Shown here piece by piece: positions 21,216-31,339 of a stretch of 35,695 nucleotides of DNA. The translations under genes were made by a program, and so were the position numbers. The notes below the pieces were generated by a model. That model did not search any database and was not told where the DNA came from. It saw nothing but the letters and a program-made list of their open reading frames with translations. Position 1 is the stretch's first letter. The number at the start of each line of letters is the position of its first letter. Source of the stretch: an uncultured Rhodospirillaceae bacterium (lineage in GTDB: Bacteria; Pseudomonadota; Alphaproteobacteria; Rhodospirillales; Magnetospirillaceae); NCBI GenBank assembly GCA_903941105.1, contig CAJANL010000334.1:1-35695 (forward strand), written 5' to 3'.

Positions 21216-23357
21216 CTATTTCTCGCTGAAATGAAGGGCAAAGTCGGCCCGCTCGGGGTCGGCGGCGTTGAGCTGGGTACGGTCGAGCAGCAGGCGGCAG
21301 GCCAAATCGTCGGGATAGCGTCGGTGATGGGCACGGAAGGCCTCGGCGGCCCGGGCCCAGTCGCCGTCCACATAGGCGACATAGGCCTCGCGCCAGCCGG
21401 CGACACGGAGCAGATCGTCGGCGGTGGCGGCGTGAGGGGCATCGCCCACCGCTCCCACCAATTCGAATAGCAGCACCGGTGTCGAGGTGCCGGACGCCAC
21501 CGCCGGCCCCAGCGGACGGAACACGAAGCGCTCGCGCGCCGCCTCTTCCACCGCGCCGGTGACCAGCATTTCGGTTCCGAACGGCTTGTTGAGGGACTCG
21601 ACCCGCGACGCAAGGTTCACCGCCGCCCCCAGCGCGGTGTATTGCATCCGGTCGTGACTGCCGACATTGCCCACCACCGCCACCGCCGTGTGCAGCCCGA
21701 AGCGGGTCGGCATAGGCGGATAATTGTTGGCGACGAGATCGGTGTTGAGATGATGGATGATGGCACGGCAGGCCAGCATGGCGGCACACGCGTTGACGAC
21801 GTGGTCGGCATCCAATTGCGGCGCATTCCACATCGCCATGACCCCGTCGCCGATGAACTTGTCGATGACGCCGTTGTGGGCGTCAAGCACGCGGGAAATG
21901 CCCTCGAAATAGATGGACAGCTGGTTGAGAACGTCCTCGGGCGCCATGTTCTCGCTGGTCCGGGTGAAGCCCTTGACGTCGGTGAACATGATGGTCAACT
22001 CGCGGCGCTCACCGCCGACCTCGGTGCCGACGCCGCTGTCGACGATGCCTTTCAGCACGCCCTTGGGGACATAGGCGCCGAAGCTTCTCAGCGCCGTCTT
22101 CATGGTCCCCAGGGCTTCGGCCAGGGTCTGGACCTCCAGCACCGAGCTCCGCACCTTGACCTCGCTGGCCAGATCCAGATTGCGGATGCGATCGGTCTCT
22201 TCAGTGAGCGCCTGAATGGGCTTGGTCAGCAGGCGCGACACCCATACCACCGCGATGCTGGCAAGCACCAGGAAGGTCAGGCCGATCAGCACGATCATGG
22301 CGCTGGCGCGGCGCAGCGGGCCGACGAAATCGCTTTCGGCGGCGATGACGCCGATGGTCCAGTCCTTGCCGAAATTCTCGGGGAAGCGGCTGAACGAAAC
22401 CATGTACTCCTCACCCTTCGGCCCCAGGGGGGCTCGGAAGCGATCACCGGCCCCGGCGGTGCGCTTCCTGACGGCATCGGCCAGCACCGGGTCGGAGAAA
22501 TCCACCGCCTTGGCGATTTCCAGATGGCCGTTGACGTCGACCAGCACACGGTCGGGTTCGGGATGACCCAGCAGGCGCTGCTGCTCGTCCAGGATGAACA
22601 CCACCCCGTTGCCGCCGACGCGATGCTCGGCCAGCACACGCGACAGGGTCTCGACGGACAGGTCGGCCGCGAAAACCGCGATCACCTCACCATCGTCGGT
22701 GGCCAGTTGCCGCGACAGGGTCAGGCCCGGCCGACCGATGCTACTGAAGACATGCAGGCTGGAGGTGGCGATCTCGCTGGTGGCCAGGGCGGCGGCGTAC
22801 CACGGCCGCGTCCGCGGATCATAGGTCGCCTTGGGCCGTTCCACCCCCACCACCTCGCCCCATTTGGCGATGTAGATCCAACTATCGACCCGCTCGCCGT
22901 CGATGGTATCGATGATGCGGAGCGCATAGCGGGCGCTAGCCGGCGGGTTACGGTTCTTAAGCCCGGGCTGTCCCGGCGGCGGCACACGGATGACCTCGTA
23001 GAAGGCGCCGTCCTTGGCGAAGCCGAAGAACAGGGCATAGAGATCGGTGAATTTATCGAGCACGTCCACCAGGGGACGCAAGCCCTCGACCCGGCGCAGA
23101 GAATCGCGTTCGGCCTTGCCGAAGGCCACCGACAGATCCACCACCCGTGCCATGGGGCTCAACAGGGCGCGCACCCCTCCCACCACGTCGCTGGTGGTGT
23201 TGTCCATGGCGGCTTCTGCCAGTTGCACCGCGAGGTGGGAGTTCTGCCGGTAGAGGGCGCCGGTCATGATCGCAGTGAGCGGCAACATGAAGCTGAGGAA
23301 CATCACCGCGATGCCAACCCGCAACTTTACGCGAAATGATACCGTCCTTCCGAACAT
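21216..23357 (-). CDS. Membrane adenylate cyclase: Cache-like sensor, HAMP, class IIIb catalytic domain
   Basis: This 713-residue inner-membrane protein is predicted to make cyclic AMP. Layout: membrane segment at about 14-36, a large periplasmic dCache-like domain, a second membrane segment near residues 340-365, HAMP, and a class III catalytic domain. Metal aspartates are in FTDVKGF and FIGDGVMAMW. The adenine-selecting lysine is present in IDKFIGDG, and the threonine in YTALGAAVNLASRVE indicates class IIIb. A C-terminal tail (about 625-713) resembles a TPR-like helical unit (GDWARAAEAFRAHHRRYPDD). The ATG at 23357 has a strong GGAGGGG site; an upstream TTG at 23378 lacks one. It is coupled to the TRAP binding protein gene downstream. 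Confidence 0.9.
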   Translation of the reverse strand: MFGRTVSFRVKLRVGIAVMFLSFMLPLTAIMTGALYRQNSHLAVQLAEAAMDNTTSDVVGGVRALLSPMARVVDLSVAFGKAERDSLRRVEGLRPLVDVLDKFTDLYALFFGFAKDGAFYEVIRVPPPGQPGLKNRNPPASARYALRIIDTIDGERVDSWIYIAKWGEVVGVERPKATYDPRTRPWYAAALATSEIATSSLHVFSSIGRPGLTLSRQLATDDGEVIAVFAADLSVETLSRVLAEHRVGGNGVVFILDEQQRLLGHPEPDRVLVDVNGHLEIAKAVDFSDPVLADAVRKRTAGAGDRFRAPLGPKGEEYMVSFSRFPENFGKDWTIGVIAAESDFVGPLRRASAMIVLIGLTFLVLASIAVVWVSRLLTKPIQALTEETDRIRNLDLASEVKVRSSVLEVQTLAEALGTMKTALRSFGAYVPKGVLKGIVDSGVGTEVGGERRELTIMFTDVKGFTRTSENMAPEDVLNQLSIYFEGISRVLDAHNGVIDKFIGDGVMAMWNAPQLDADHVVNACAAMLACRAIIHHLNTDLVANNYPPMPTRFGLHTAVAVVGNVGSHDRMQYTALGAAVNLASRVESLNKPFGTEMLVTGAVEEAARERFVFRPLGPAVASGTSTPVLLFELVGAVGDAPHAATADDLLRVAGWREAYVAYVDGDWARAAEAFRAHHRRYPDDLACRLLLDRTQLNAADPERADFALHFSEK

Positions 23358-23409
23358 CTTCCCCCTCCGAAAGGACAATCACATCATCAACGTATAGCAT
23401 AAATTTCGC

Positions 23410-24924
23410 CTATGACGATCCCGCGAACCGCCAGTTATTCTTGCCGTGACGTTTTACCGCATACATGGCCTGATCGGCCGCCGCGACCAGTGCGGCCTCT
23501 TCTTCGGCGTGATCGGGATAGAGGGCGACACCGACGGAGGCGTGCACCTGTGCCAAGCCTGCCTCCAACCGGAAGGGCTCGGCCAGCCGCTCGATGATCT
23601 TGCCGGCCACCACGCCGGCCGCCTCGCCATCGCGCACATCCTGGACGATGGCGGTGAATTCGTCGCCGGCCAGGCGCGCCACGGTATCGCTCGCCCGCAT
23701 GCATTCCATCAGCCGGATCGCCGTCTGCTGCAACAGCACGTCACCGGCCGCGTGGCCCAACGTGTCGTTGACCTGCTTGAAGCCGTCGAGGTCAATGAAC
23801 AGCAGCGCCACCTTCTTGTCGTCGCGCTTGCCCTGGCGCACCGCCTGGGCGAGGCGGTCGGTGAACAGGGCGCGGTTGGGCAGGCCGGTCAGCGCATCGT
23901 AATTGGCCTGCCGCCACACCCGCTCCTCGTCCTCCTTGCGGTGGGTGATATCCGAGAACACCGCCACGTAATGGGTTACCGAGCCGCCGGAGTCGCGGAT
24001 GATAGTGACCGACAGCCACTCGGCGAAGAACTCGCCCGACTTGCGCCGGTTCCACACCTCGCCACGCCAGCGGCCGGTGACCTCCAGTGTCCGCCACATG
24101 GCATCGTAGAACTCGGCGTCGTGGCGGCCCGATTTAAGAAAGCTGGGATCCTTCCCCACCACCTCGTCGGCGGTGTATTCGGTAATGGTGGTGAAGGCCG
24201 GATTGACGAAGATGATCTCGTTGCGGGCGTTGGTGATGAGCACGCCTTCACCGGCGGTCTCCAGTACCTTGGCAGCCAAAAGGATCTTTTCCTCGGCTGC
24301 CTTGCGCTCGGTGATGTCGTAGATCCAGGCGAGGTTGACGTCCTCGCCGCCGATGCGGGTGGGGCGCAGGGTCAGCAGGCTCCAGAACGGCAGGCCGCTC
24401 TTACGGCGGAATTCCACCTCGGCGTCGTCGATATGGCCCAGCCGGCGCAATTCGGACAGCACATGCGCCCGCTGGGCGGCGTCGACATAGTGATCACGGG
24501 CCGACGAGCCAAGAAACTCGTCCTTGTTCATGCCGAGAATGTCGGTGAACCGCCGGTTGGCGAAGACGATGCGGCCATCCGAACGGCGCGACACCGAAAC
24601 CCCGACCGGGCTCTCCTCCAGCATCTGCCACAGGCGGGTTTCGCTGTCGCGCAGATCCTGCTCGCTGCGGCAGCGCTCCTCGATGTCATGCTCGATACGC
24701 TGGACCATGGGCTGAAACACGCCGATGGCCGACAGCACCAGCACCAAGAAGGTCAGCAGCAGCACCACGCTGTGCAGCGCCAGTAGGTCGCGGCCCGCCT
24801 CCATGTCGCCGACGAGGTTTACCACCCCCAGGAACGACGCGAACGCCGACGCGCCCAGCACCGCCAGAACGGCGATGTAGCGGATGGTCAGCCCTCGGGC
24901 AATGCGACTGGCGAAATCGGCCAT
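23410..24924 (-). CDS. Membrane PAS-PAS-GGDEF protein with AGDEF active site
   Basis: This 504-residue protein has two N-terminal membrane segments (about 14-36 and 47-70), two PAS domains with PAC segments (about 95-215 and 217-340, ending DITERK and DITHRK), and a GGDEF domain starting NYDALTGLPNRALF. The active loop reads RLAGDEF (AGDEF at 419-423) rather than GGDEF. The inhibitory-site motif RASD (410-413) is intact. AGDEF variants are active in some proteins and silent in others, so it may be a cyclase or a c-di-GMP receptor. The ATG at 24924 has GGGAGGAG upstream. It lies 67 bases after valS and 52 bases before the cyclase start. Confidence 0.9.
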   Translation of the reverse strand: MADFASRIARGLTIRYIAVLAVLGASAFASFLGVVNLVGDMEAGRDLLALHSVVLLLTFLVLVLSAIGVFQPMVQRIEHDIEERCRSEQDLRDSETRLWQMLEESPVGVSVSRRSDGRIVFANRRFTDILGMNKDEFLGSSARDHYVDAAQRAHVLSELRRLGHIDDAEVEFRRKSGLPFWSLLTLRPTRIGGEDVNLAWIYDITERKAAEEKILLAAKVLETAGEGVLITNARNEIIFVNPAFTTITEYTADEVVGKDPSFLKSGRHDAEFYDAMWRTLEVTGRWRGEVWNRRKSGEFFAEWLSVTIIRDSGGSVTHYVAVFSDITHRKEDEERVWRQANYDALTGLPNRALFTDRLAQAVRQGKRDDKKVALLFIDLDGFKQVNDTLGHAAGDVLLQQTAIRLMECMRASDTVARLAGDEFTAIVQDVRDGEAAGVVAGKIIERLAEPFRLEAGLAQVHASVGVALYPDHAEEEAALVAAADQAMYAVKRHGKNNWRFAGSS

Positions 24925-24991
24925 GCTCCTCCCGCCTCACGCACGCGGCGTTCGATCCCCGAATGGTGATACCACGGGAACAGGCACGACA

Positions 24992-27661
<2,670 letters not shown>

Positions 27662-27720
27662 GCTCTCTTCCCTCGGACAAGCGGGCCCGCACGGACTGGC
27701 CGGGACCCCAAAACAGCGAA

Positions 27721-27748
27721 GGGCGGCCCCGCTTTCGCCGGGCCGCCC
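27721..27748 (-). terminator. Hairpin between popZ and valS
   Basis: GGGCGGCCC (27721-27729) and GGGCCGCCC (27740-27748) form a nine-pair stem in the gap between popZ and valS. On the minus strand it lies 24 bases after the popZ stop and is followed by a mixed TTCGCTGTTTTGG run. It may end popZ transcription or only partly attenuate it before valS. Confidence 0.6.
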
Positions 27749-27771
27749 CGTTTTGCGAAAACCGCCAGAGA

Positions 27772-28509
27772 TTAATAATCTTCGGCGCGGTTTACCATCT
27801 TCTCGATCTCTTTCTTGACGATACGCTCGATCATGTAGGGCAGGTTCTCGTCGAGCCATTCCTTCAACACCGGGCGCAGCAGTTCACGCACCATGTCCTC
27901 AAGGGTGATGCCGCCGTTGCCCAGGCCGATGGAGCGCTGGCGCACGATTTCGCGGGCGAGATCGGACAACAGCGACGTGCTGCGATTTTCGACCGGACGC
28001 GACACCAGCGGCTCATCGTCATCCATCGGCTGCGGCCGAGGGCGGTAACGCGGCTCGTCGTCGAGGTCGCGGCTGACGCGGGCGGCGGCCATCACCACCG
28101 GCGGCGGCTCGGGCTCGGGCTCGTCGAAGCCGACGTCGGGCTTGAAATCGTCGATGTTGAACGCCGGGATAGGCTCCGGCTCTTCCAACACCATGTCCTC
28201 GGTCAGTTCGAGGACATCGTCCTCGATCTCAAGGACCAGCGGCTCAGGTTCGAACTCCGGCTCGGGCTCGGGCAGGCTCGGGGGGGACGCGAACAGGGCG
28301 TCGATATCGTCCTGCGACGAGGATGCAGCCGGCGGCGGAGGCGGCGGAGGCGGCGGAGGTGGTGGTGGCGGAGGTGGCGGGGGAGCGGGCTCGGGCTCCG
28401 GCGGTGGAGCCTTGGGCTTTTCCTCGACTTCATCCTCCGACAGGATTCGTCGGATGGAGGCGAGGATATCCTCCATGGATGGTTCTGTTTGGGCCTTGTC
28501 GTCTGCCAT
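27772..28509 (-). CDS. popZ: Polar organising protein PopZ (DUF2497)
   Basis: PopZ forms a cell-pole matrix that tethers chromosome origins through ParB and recruits pole proteins in alphaproteobacteria. The 245-residue protein has the three-part family layout: an N-terminal partner-binding helix ([17 protein letters not shown], about 11-27), a long acidic, Pro-rich disordered middle, and a C-terminal helical oligomerisation region ([10 protein letters not shown], then [20 protein letters not shown] and a Lys/Glu helix). The middle includes about 18 consecutive prolines encoded by a GGN/GCG-type tandem triplet tract. The order with tolC and valS is conserved in the class. Confidence 0.92.
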   Translation of the reverse strand: MADDKAQTEPSMEDILASIRRILSEDEVEEKPKAPPPEPEPAPPPPPPPPPPPPPPPPPPAASSSQDDIDALFASPPSLPEPEPEFEPEPLVLEIEDDVLELTEDMVLEEPEPIPAFNIDDFKPDVGFDEPEPEPPPVVMAAARVSRDLDDEPRYRPRPQPMDDDEPLVSRPVENRSTSLLSDLAREIVRQRSIGLGNGGITLEDMVRELLRPVLKEWLDENLPYMIERIVKKEIEKMVNRAEDY

Positions 28510-28652
28510 GGCTCGACTTTTCAGTCCTCAGTGTGCCCGCGCACCGGGTGCTCGGGGCATCATGCCGCACGATTCGTAACGAATCATTAAATTATGCGGG
28601 CCCACCGAAGAACTTGTGTTCGCCCCCGCGAACCATCGGGCCCCCCTGCAAG

Positions 28653-30026
28653 TTACTCGTACCCCTTTTCCTTGTCGATACCCGAACCGATCCACTGGCC
28701 GCGGACATCGTCATAGTGCTTGACGGGGTCGTAAATTTCCACCGGCAGGGCAAGCGCCGATGCCGTCATCTGCCCAAGGCCGGAACGCAACTGGAAAATG
28801 GCGACCATATGGTCGCGCTGGGCGCGGACCAGATTGACACGGGCGTCGAACAATTCCTGCTCGGCGTCGAGCACGTCGAGCACGGTGCGCGAGCCGACCT
28901 TGGCCTCCTCCTCGACACCGGCCAGGGCCAGCTCGGAGGCGCGGATCTGCGTCTCGAAAGAGCGCATGCGGGCCCGGGCCGATTGCACGTCCTCCCACGC
29001 CCGGGTGGTGGTCTCCAACGCATCGCGTCGGGTCTGGTCGGCCTCGATACGGCGCTGGCCGGCGGTGTGCTTTTGAGCGCGCAGGCGCGAATAGACCGCG
29101 CCGGCCTCGTAGATCGGCACCGACAAGGTCAACAGCGCTTCCTTGGTCTCGGTCTCGGAGGAAAGGCTCGATTCGTGCAGGGCGCGGGTATATTTGCCGG
29201 TCGCCGCCACCGTGGGCAGCAGTTCGCCGTGCACCAGATCGACACCGTCCACCGCCGCCTTGTAGGTGTAGTCGGCGGCCACGACATTGGGGTTCTTGGC
29301 CAGGGCGAGGGCATTGGCCTCGTCGAGGCTGGACGGCACCGCCACCGCCTTGGCCGGCGCCTGCGGGTTTTCCGGCGGATGACCGATCAGGTTGATGTAG
29401 TTGGCACGCGAGTTCTGTTGGGTGCCTTCGGTCGCGACGCGGTCGGCGGTGGCGCGGGCCAGACGGGCCTCGGCCTGACTGACGTCGGTGCGAGTGATCT
29501 CGCCGACGCGGAATCGTTCCTGCGCCGCGTCGAGCTGGCGGCGCAGAACCTGCTCGTTGTTAACACTGAGCTTAAGGACCTGCTCGTCGCGCACCACATT
29601 GAGATAGGCGGTGGCGGCATTGAGCAGAATGCTTTGCTCGGATGCGTCGAGCAGCGCCCGCTCGGCCAGCACGGTGTTCTCGGCCTGCGCGGTGGCGGCG
29701 GTGGTTCGGCCGCCACGATAGAGCGGCTGCGACAACGACATGCTATAGTCGCGGGGCGTGCGAGTCTGATCGATGTTGGTGGCGACGTTGCTGAAATACT
29801 GCCCCTTACCGGCATTTCCGCTCAACGTCACCGTCGGACGCCAGTTGGCCAACGCCTGCGGCACGCTTTCATCGGTGGCGCGCAGGCGGGCCCGACGGGC
29901 CAGCAGGGTGGGATTCGAGACATAGGCGGACACCAGCACGTCGTCCAGGGTCTCGGCTTGAACACCTTCGGAAGCGCCGGAACTGGCGAGCACAGCACCG
30001 GCCAACAGGCAGCAGACTTTCCTCAT
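28653..30026 (-). CDS. tolC: TolC-family outer-membrane channel protein
   Basis: TolC forms the trimeric outer-membrane duct for type I secretion and tripartite efflux pumps. This 457-residue protein has a signal peptide with likely cleavage after VQA (residue 24). It also shows the two-fold repeat typical of the family: helices plus strands such as SMSLSQPLYRGGRTTA in the first half, and LTLSVPIYEAGAVYSRLRAQ and VGSRTVLDVLDAEQELFDAR in the second. The ATG at 30026 was chosen because the signal peptide starts there. It lies between the methyltransferase-like gene and popZ. Confidence 0.93.
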   Translation of the reverse strand: MRKVCCLLAGAVLASSGASEGVQAETLDDVLVSAYVSNPTLLARRARLRATDESVPQALANWRPTVTLSGNAGKGQYFSNVATNIDQTRTPRDYSMSLSQPLYRGGRTTAATAQAENTVLAERALLDASEQSILLNAATAYLNVVRDEQVLKLSVNNEQVLRRQLDAAQERFRVGEITRTDVSQAEARLARATADRVATEGTQQNSRANYINLIGHPPENPQAPAKAVAVPSSLDEANALALAKNPNVVAADYTYKAAVDGVDLVHGELLPTVAATGKYTRALHESSLSSETETKEALLTLSVPIYEAGAVYSRLRAQKHTAGQRRIEADQTRRDALETTTRAWEDVQSARARMRSFETQIRASELALAGVEEEAKVGSRTVLDVLDAEQELFDARVNLVRAQRDHMVAIFQLRSGLGQMTASALALPVEIYDPVKHYDDVRGQWIGSGIDKEKGYE

Positions 30027-30315
30027 TCGACACCTTCCCGGCAACGTCGGTCCATCCAGCAACCCGGCGCGCGAATTTCTCCGTGGAACAATATCTTGGT
30101 TTAACGGAAGATCAAGTAATATTCCCATCCCACAGACATACAGCACAGAGCGCAGCGAGAACGCATTGCATCTGATGTGCAGATTGGAATGAAATGGGCA
30201 AGATGGCAGTCAAGGTAAGACTACTGATAGACAGGCACCACCTCTACCCGCAGTGCATACCCGACCTCAACTTAACTTTCGGCAAGGGTGCATATCACCT
30301 TTGTCGATGAATTCT

Positions 30316-30969
30316 TCAAAGCGAAAAATGGGATTTTGACGAAAACCCCGGCAAGGCCGGGACAGCGGCCTCGAACAGCACGCGCCGGCCATAGGTGTCA
30401 GCCACCCGCACCACCAGCGTCGCCTTACCCGGTCCCCGGCCACCATCGACCACGGCGACGGCACGGCCACCGTCGGCAAGCTGACGGCAGATCACGGCCG
30501 AGATATCGTCCACCGAGCCGGCGAAGATGATGACGCCATAAGGCCCTTGGGCGGGATAGCCCTTGGCCAGCGGCCCCTGCACCATGGCGGCGTTGTCGAT
30601 GCCCAGTTCGCTGAGGGCGGCGCCGGCCCGCTGAGCCAGGTCCGGATCGCATTCCAGCGACACCACAGTGTTGGCCAGGCGGGCCGCCACCGCAGTGACA
30701 TATCCGGTGGCGTCGCCGACGGTCAGCACCACGTCGGAGGGCTTGATGGCCGTAGCCTGGAGCAGACGTGCCAGCACCAGCGGCTGCATCATCCAGCGAC
30801 CGGGCGCCGCCTCAATGGCGTCGTCCACATAGGCGAAGCCGCGCATGGCCTTGGGCAGGAACACTTCGCGCGGAACCCCCCCCAGGGCACCGGTAACGCC
30901 GGGATCGTTGACCCGATTGGTGCGGATCTGGTTCTCGACCATGTTTCTACGGGCGGCGGCGAAGTCCAT
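30316..30969 (-). CDS. PCMT-like methyltransferase-fold protein (probably not a classical repair enzyme)
   Basis: The 217-residue protein matches the protein-L-isoaspartate O-methyltransferase family usually found next to tolC in alphaproteobacteria (MDFAAARRNMVENQIRTNRV at the start, VPREVFLPKAMRGFAYVD). Two family signatures are altered. The SAM-binding motif I reads LTVGDATGYVTAVAA rather than the usual GxGxGY form. The active-site loop that normally carries a TxSQP-like serine reads RWMMQPL. It may therefore bind SAM weakly or have another role. The ATG at 30969 precedes the conserved start; the longer frame upstream lacks family character. Family membership is clear, isoaspartate repair is doubtful. 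Confidence 0.85.
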   Translation of the reverse strand: MDFAAARRNMVENQIRTNRVNDPGVTGALGGVPREVFLPKAMRGFAYVDDAIEAAPGRWMMQPLVLARLLQATAIKPSDVVLTVGDATGYVTAVAARLANTVVSLECDPDLAQRAGAALSELGIDNAAMVQGPLAKGYPAQGPYGVIIFAGSVDDISAVICRQLADGGRAVAVVDGGRGPGKATLVVRVADTYGRRVLFEAAVPALPGFSSKSHFSL

Positions 30970-31070
30970 GACGCATTCGGCTCCAGTCCAGGATTCTGGC
31001 GATATATACCGGGCGTCGGTTCGGAAGACAATGGTTGCGGATTTCCCTTCCAAATGGCGTCAACAGCGGC

Positions 31071-31099
31071 TTGACCGAGGCAGCGCAGACGAGTATAAG
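31071..31099 (+). promoter_or_regulatory. Sigma-70 type promoter of the tRNA-Cys/tRNA-Asn unit
   Basis: TTGACC at 31071-31076 and TATAAG at 31094-31099 with a 17-base spacer lie 31 bases before tRNA-Cys. The boxes are identical to those in front of tRNA-Phe. Confidence 0.8.
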
Positions 31100-31130
31100 C
31101 ACGGTCCTCATGTCGGCGGGTGTCCGGCGG

Positions 31131-31204
31131 GGCCGGGTGGCAGAGTGGCTATGCAGCGGACTGCAAATCCGCGTACGTCGGTTCAATTCCGGCCCCGGCC
31201 TCCA
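31131..31204 (+). tRNA. tRNA-Cys (GCA)
   Basis: A 74-base cloverleaf: acceptor GGCCGGG/CCCGGCC, anticodon arm GCGGACTGCAAATCCGC with GCA anticodon, T-loop GGTTCAATTCC, and encoded CCA. It is followed after 60 bases by tRNA-Asn, so both are probably cut from one transcript. Confidence 0.97.
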
Positions 31205-31264
31205 AATCCTGGCCGAAGCCGGGACATGAGAATGGGTTTCCAGGTGACCATGCGTCGCCGGTGA

Positions 31265-31339
31265 TCCGGAGTAGCTCAGTGGTAGAGCAGGCGGCTGTTA
31301 ACCGCCTGGTCGGGGGTTCGAATCCCTCCTCCGGAGCCA
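31265..31339 (+). tRNA. tRNA-Asn (GTT)
   Basis: A 75-base cloverleaf: acceptor TCCGGAG/CTCCGGA, anticodon arm GGCGGCTGTTAACCGCC with GTT at 31297-31299, T-loop GGTTCGAATCC, discriminator G and encoded CCA. The stop codon of the histidine kinase gene on the opposite strand falls inside its anticodon arm. Confidence 0.97.

Noticed and set aside
21642-23339. Long plus-strand open frame opposite the adenylate cyclase
   Set aside because: His/Gly/Asp-rich antisense shadow. The cyclase frame has intact catalytic motifs and a ribosome binding site.
27662-27859. 66-residue N-terminal extension of ValS
   Set aside because: It runs through the popZ-valS hairpin and into popZ, and the conserved ValS N terminus with its own ribosome binding site starts at 27661.
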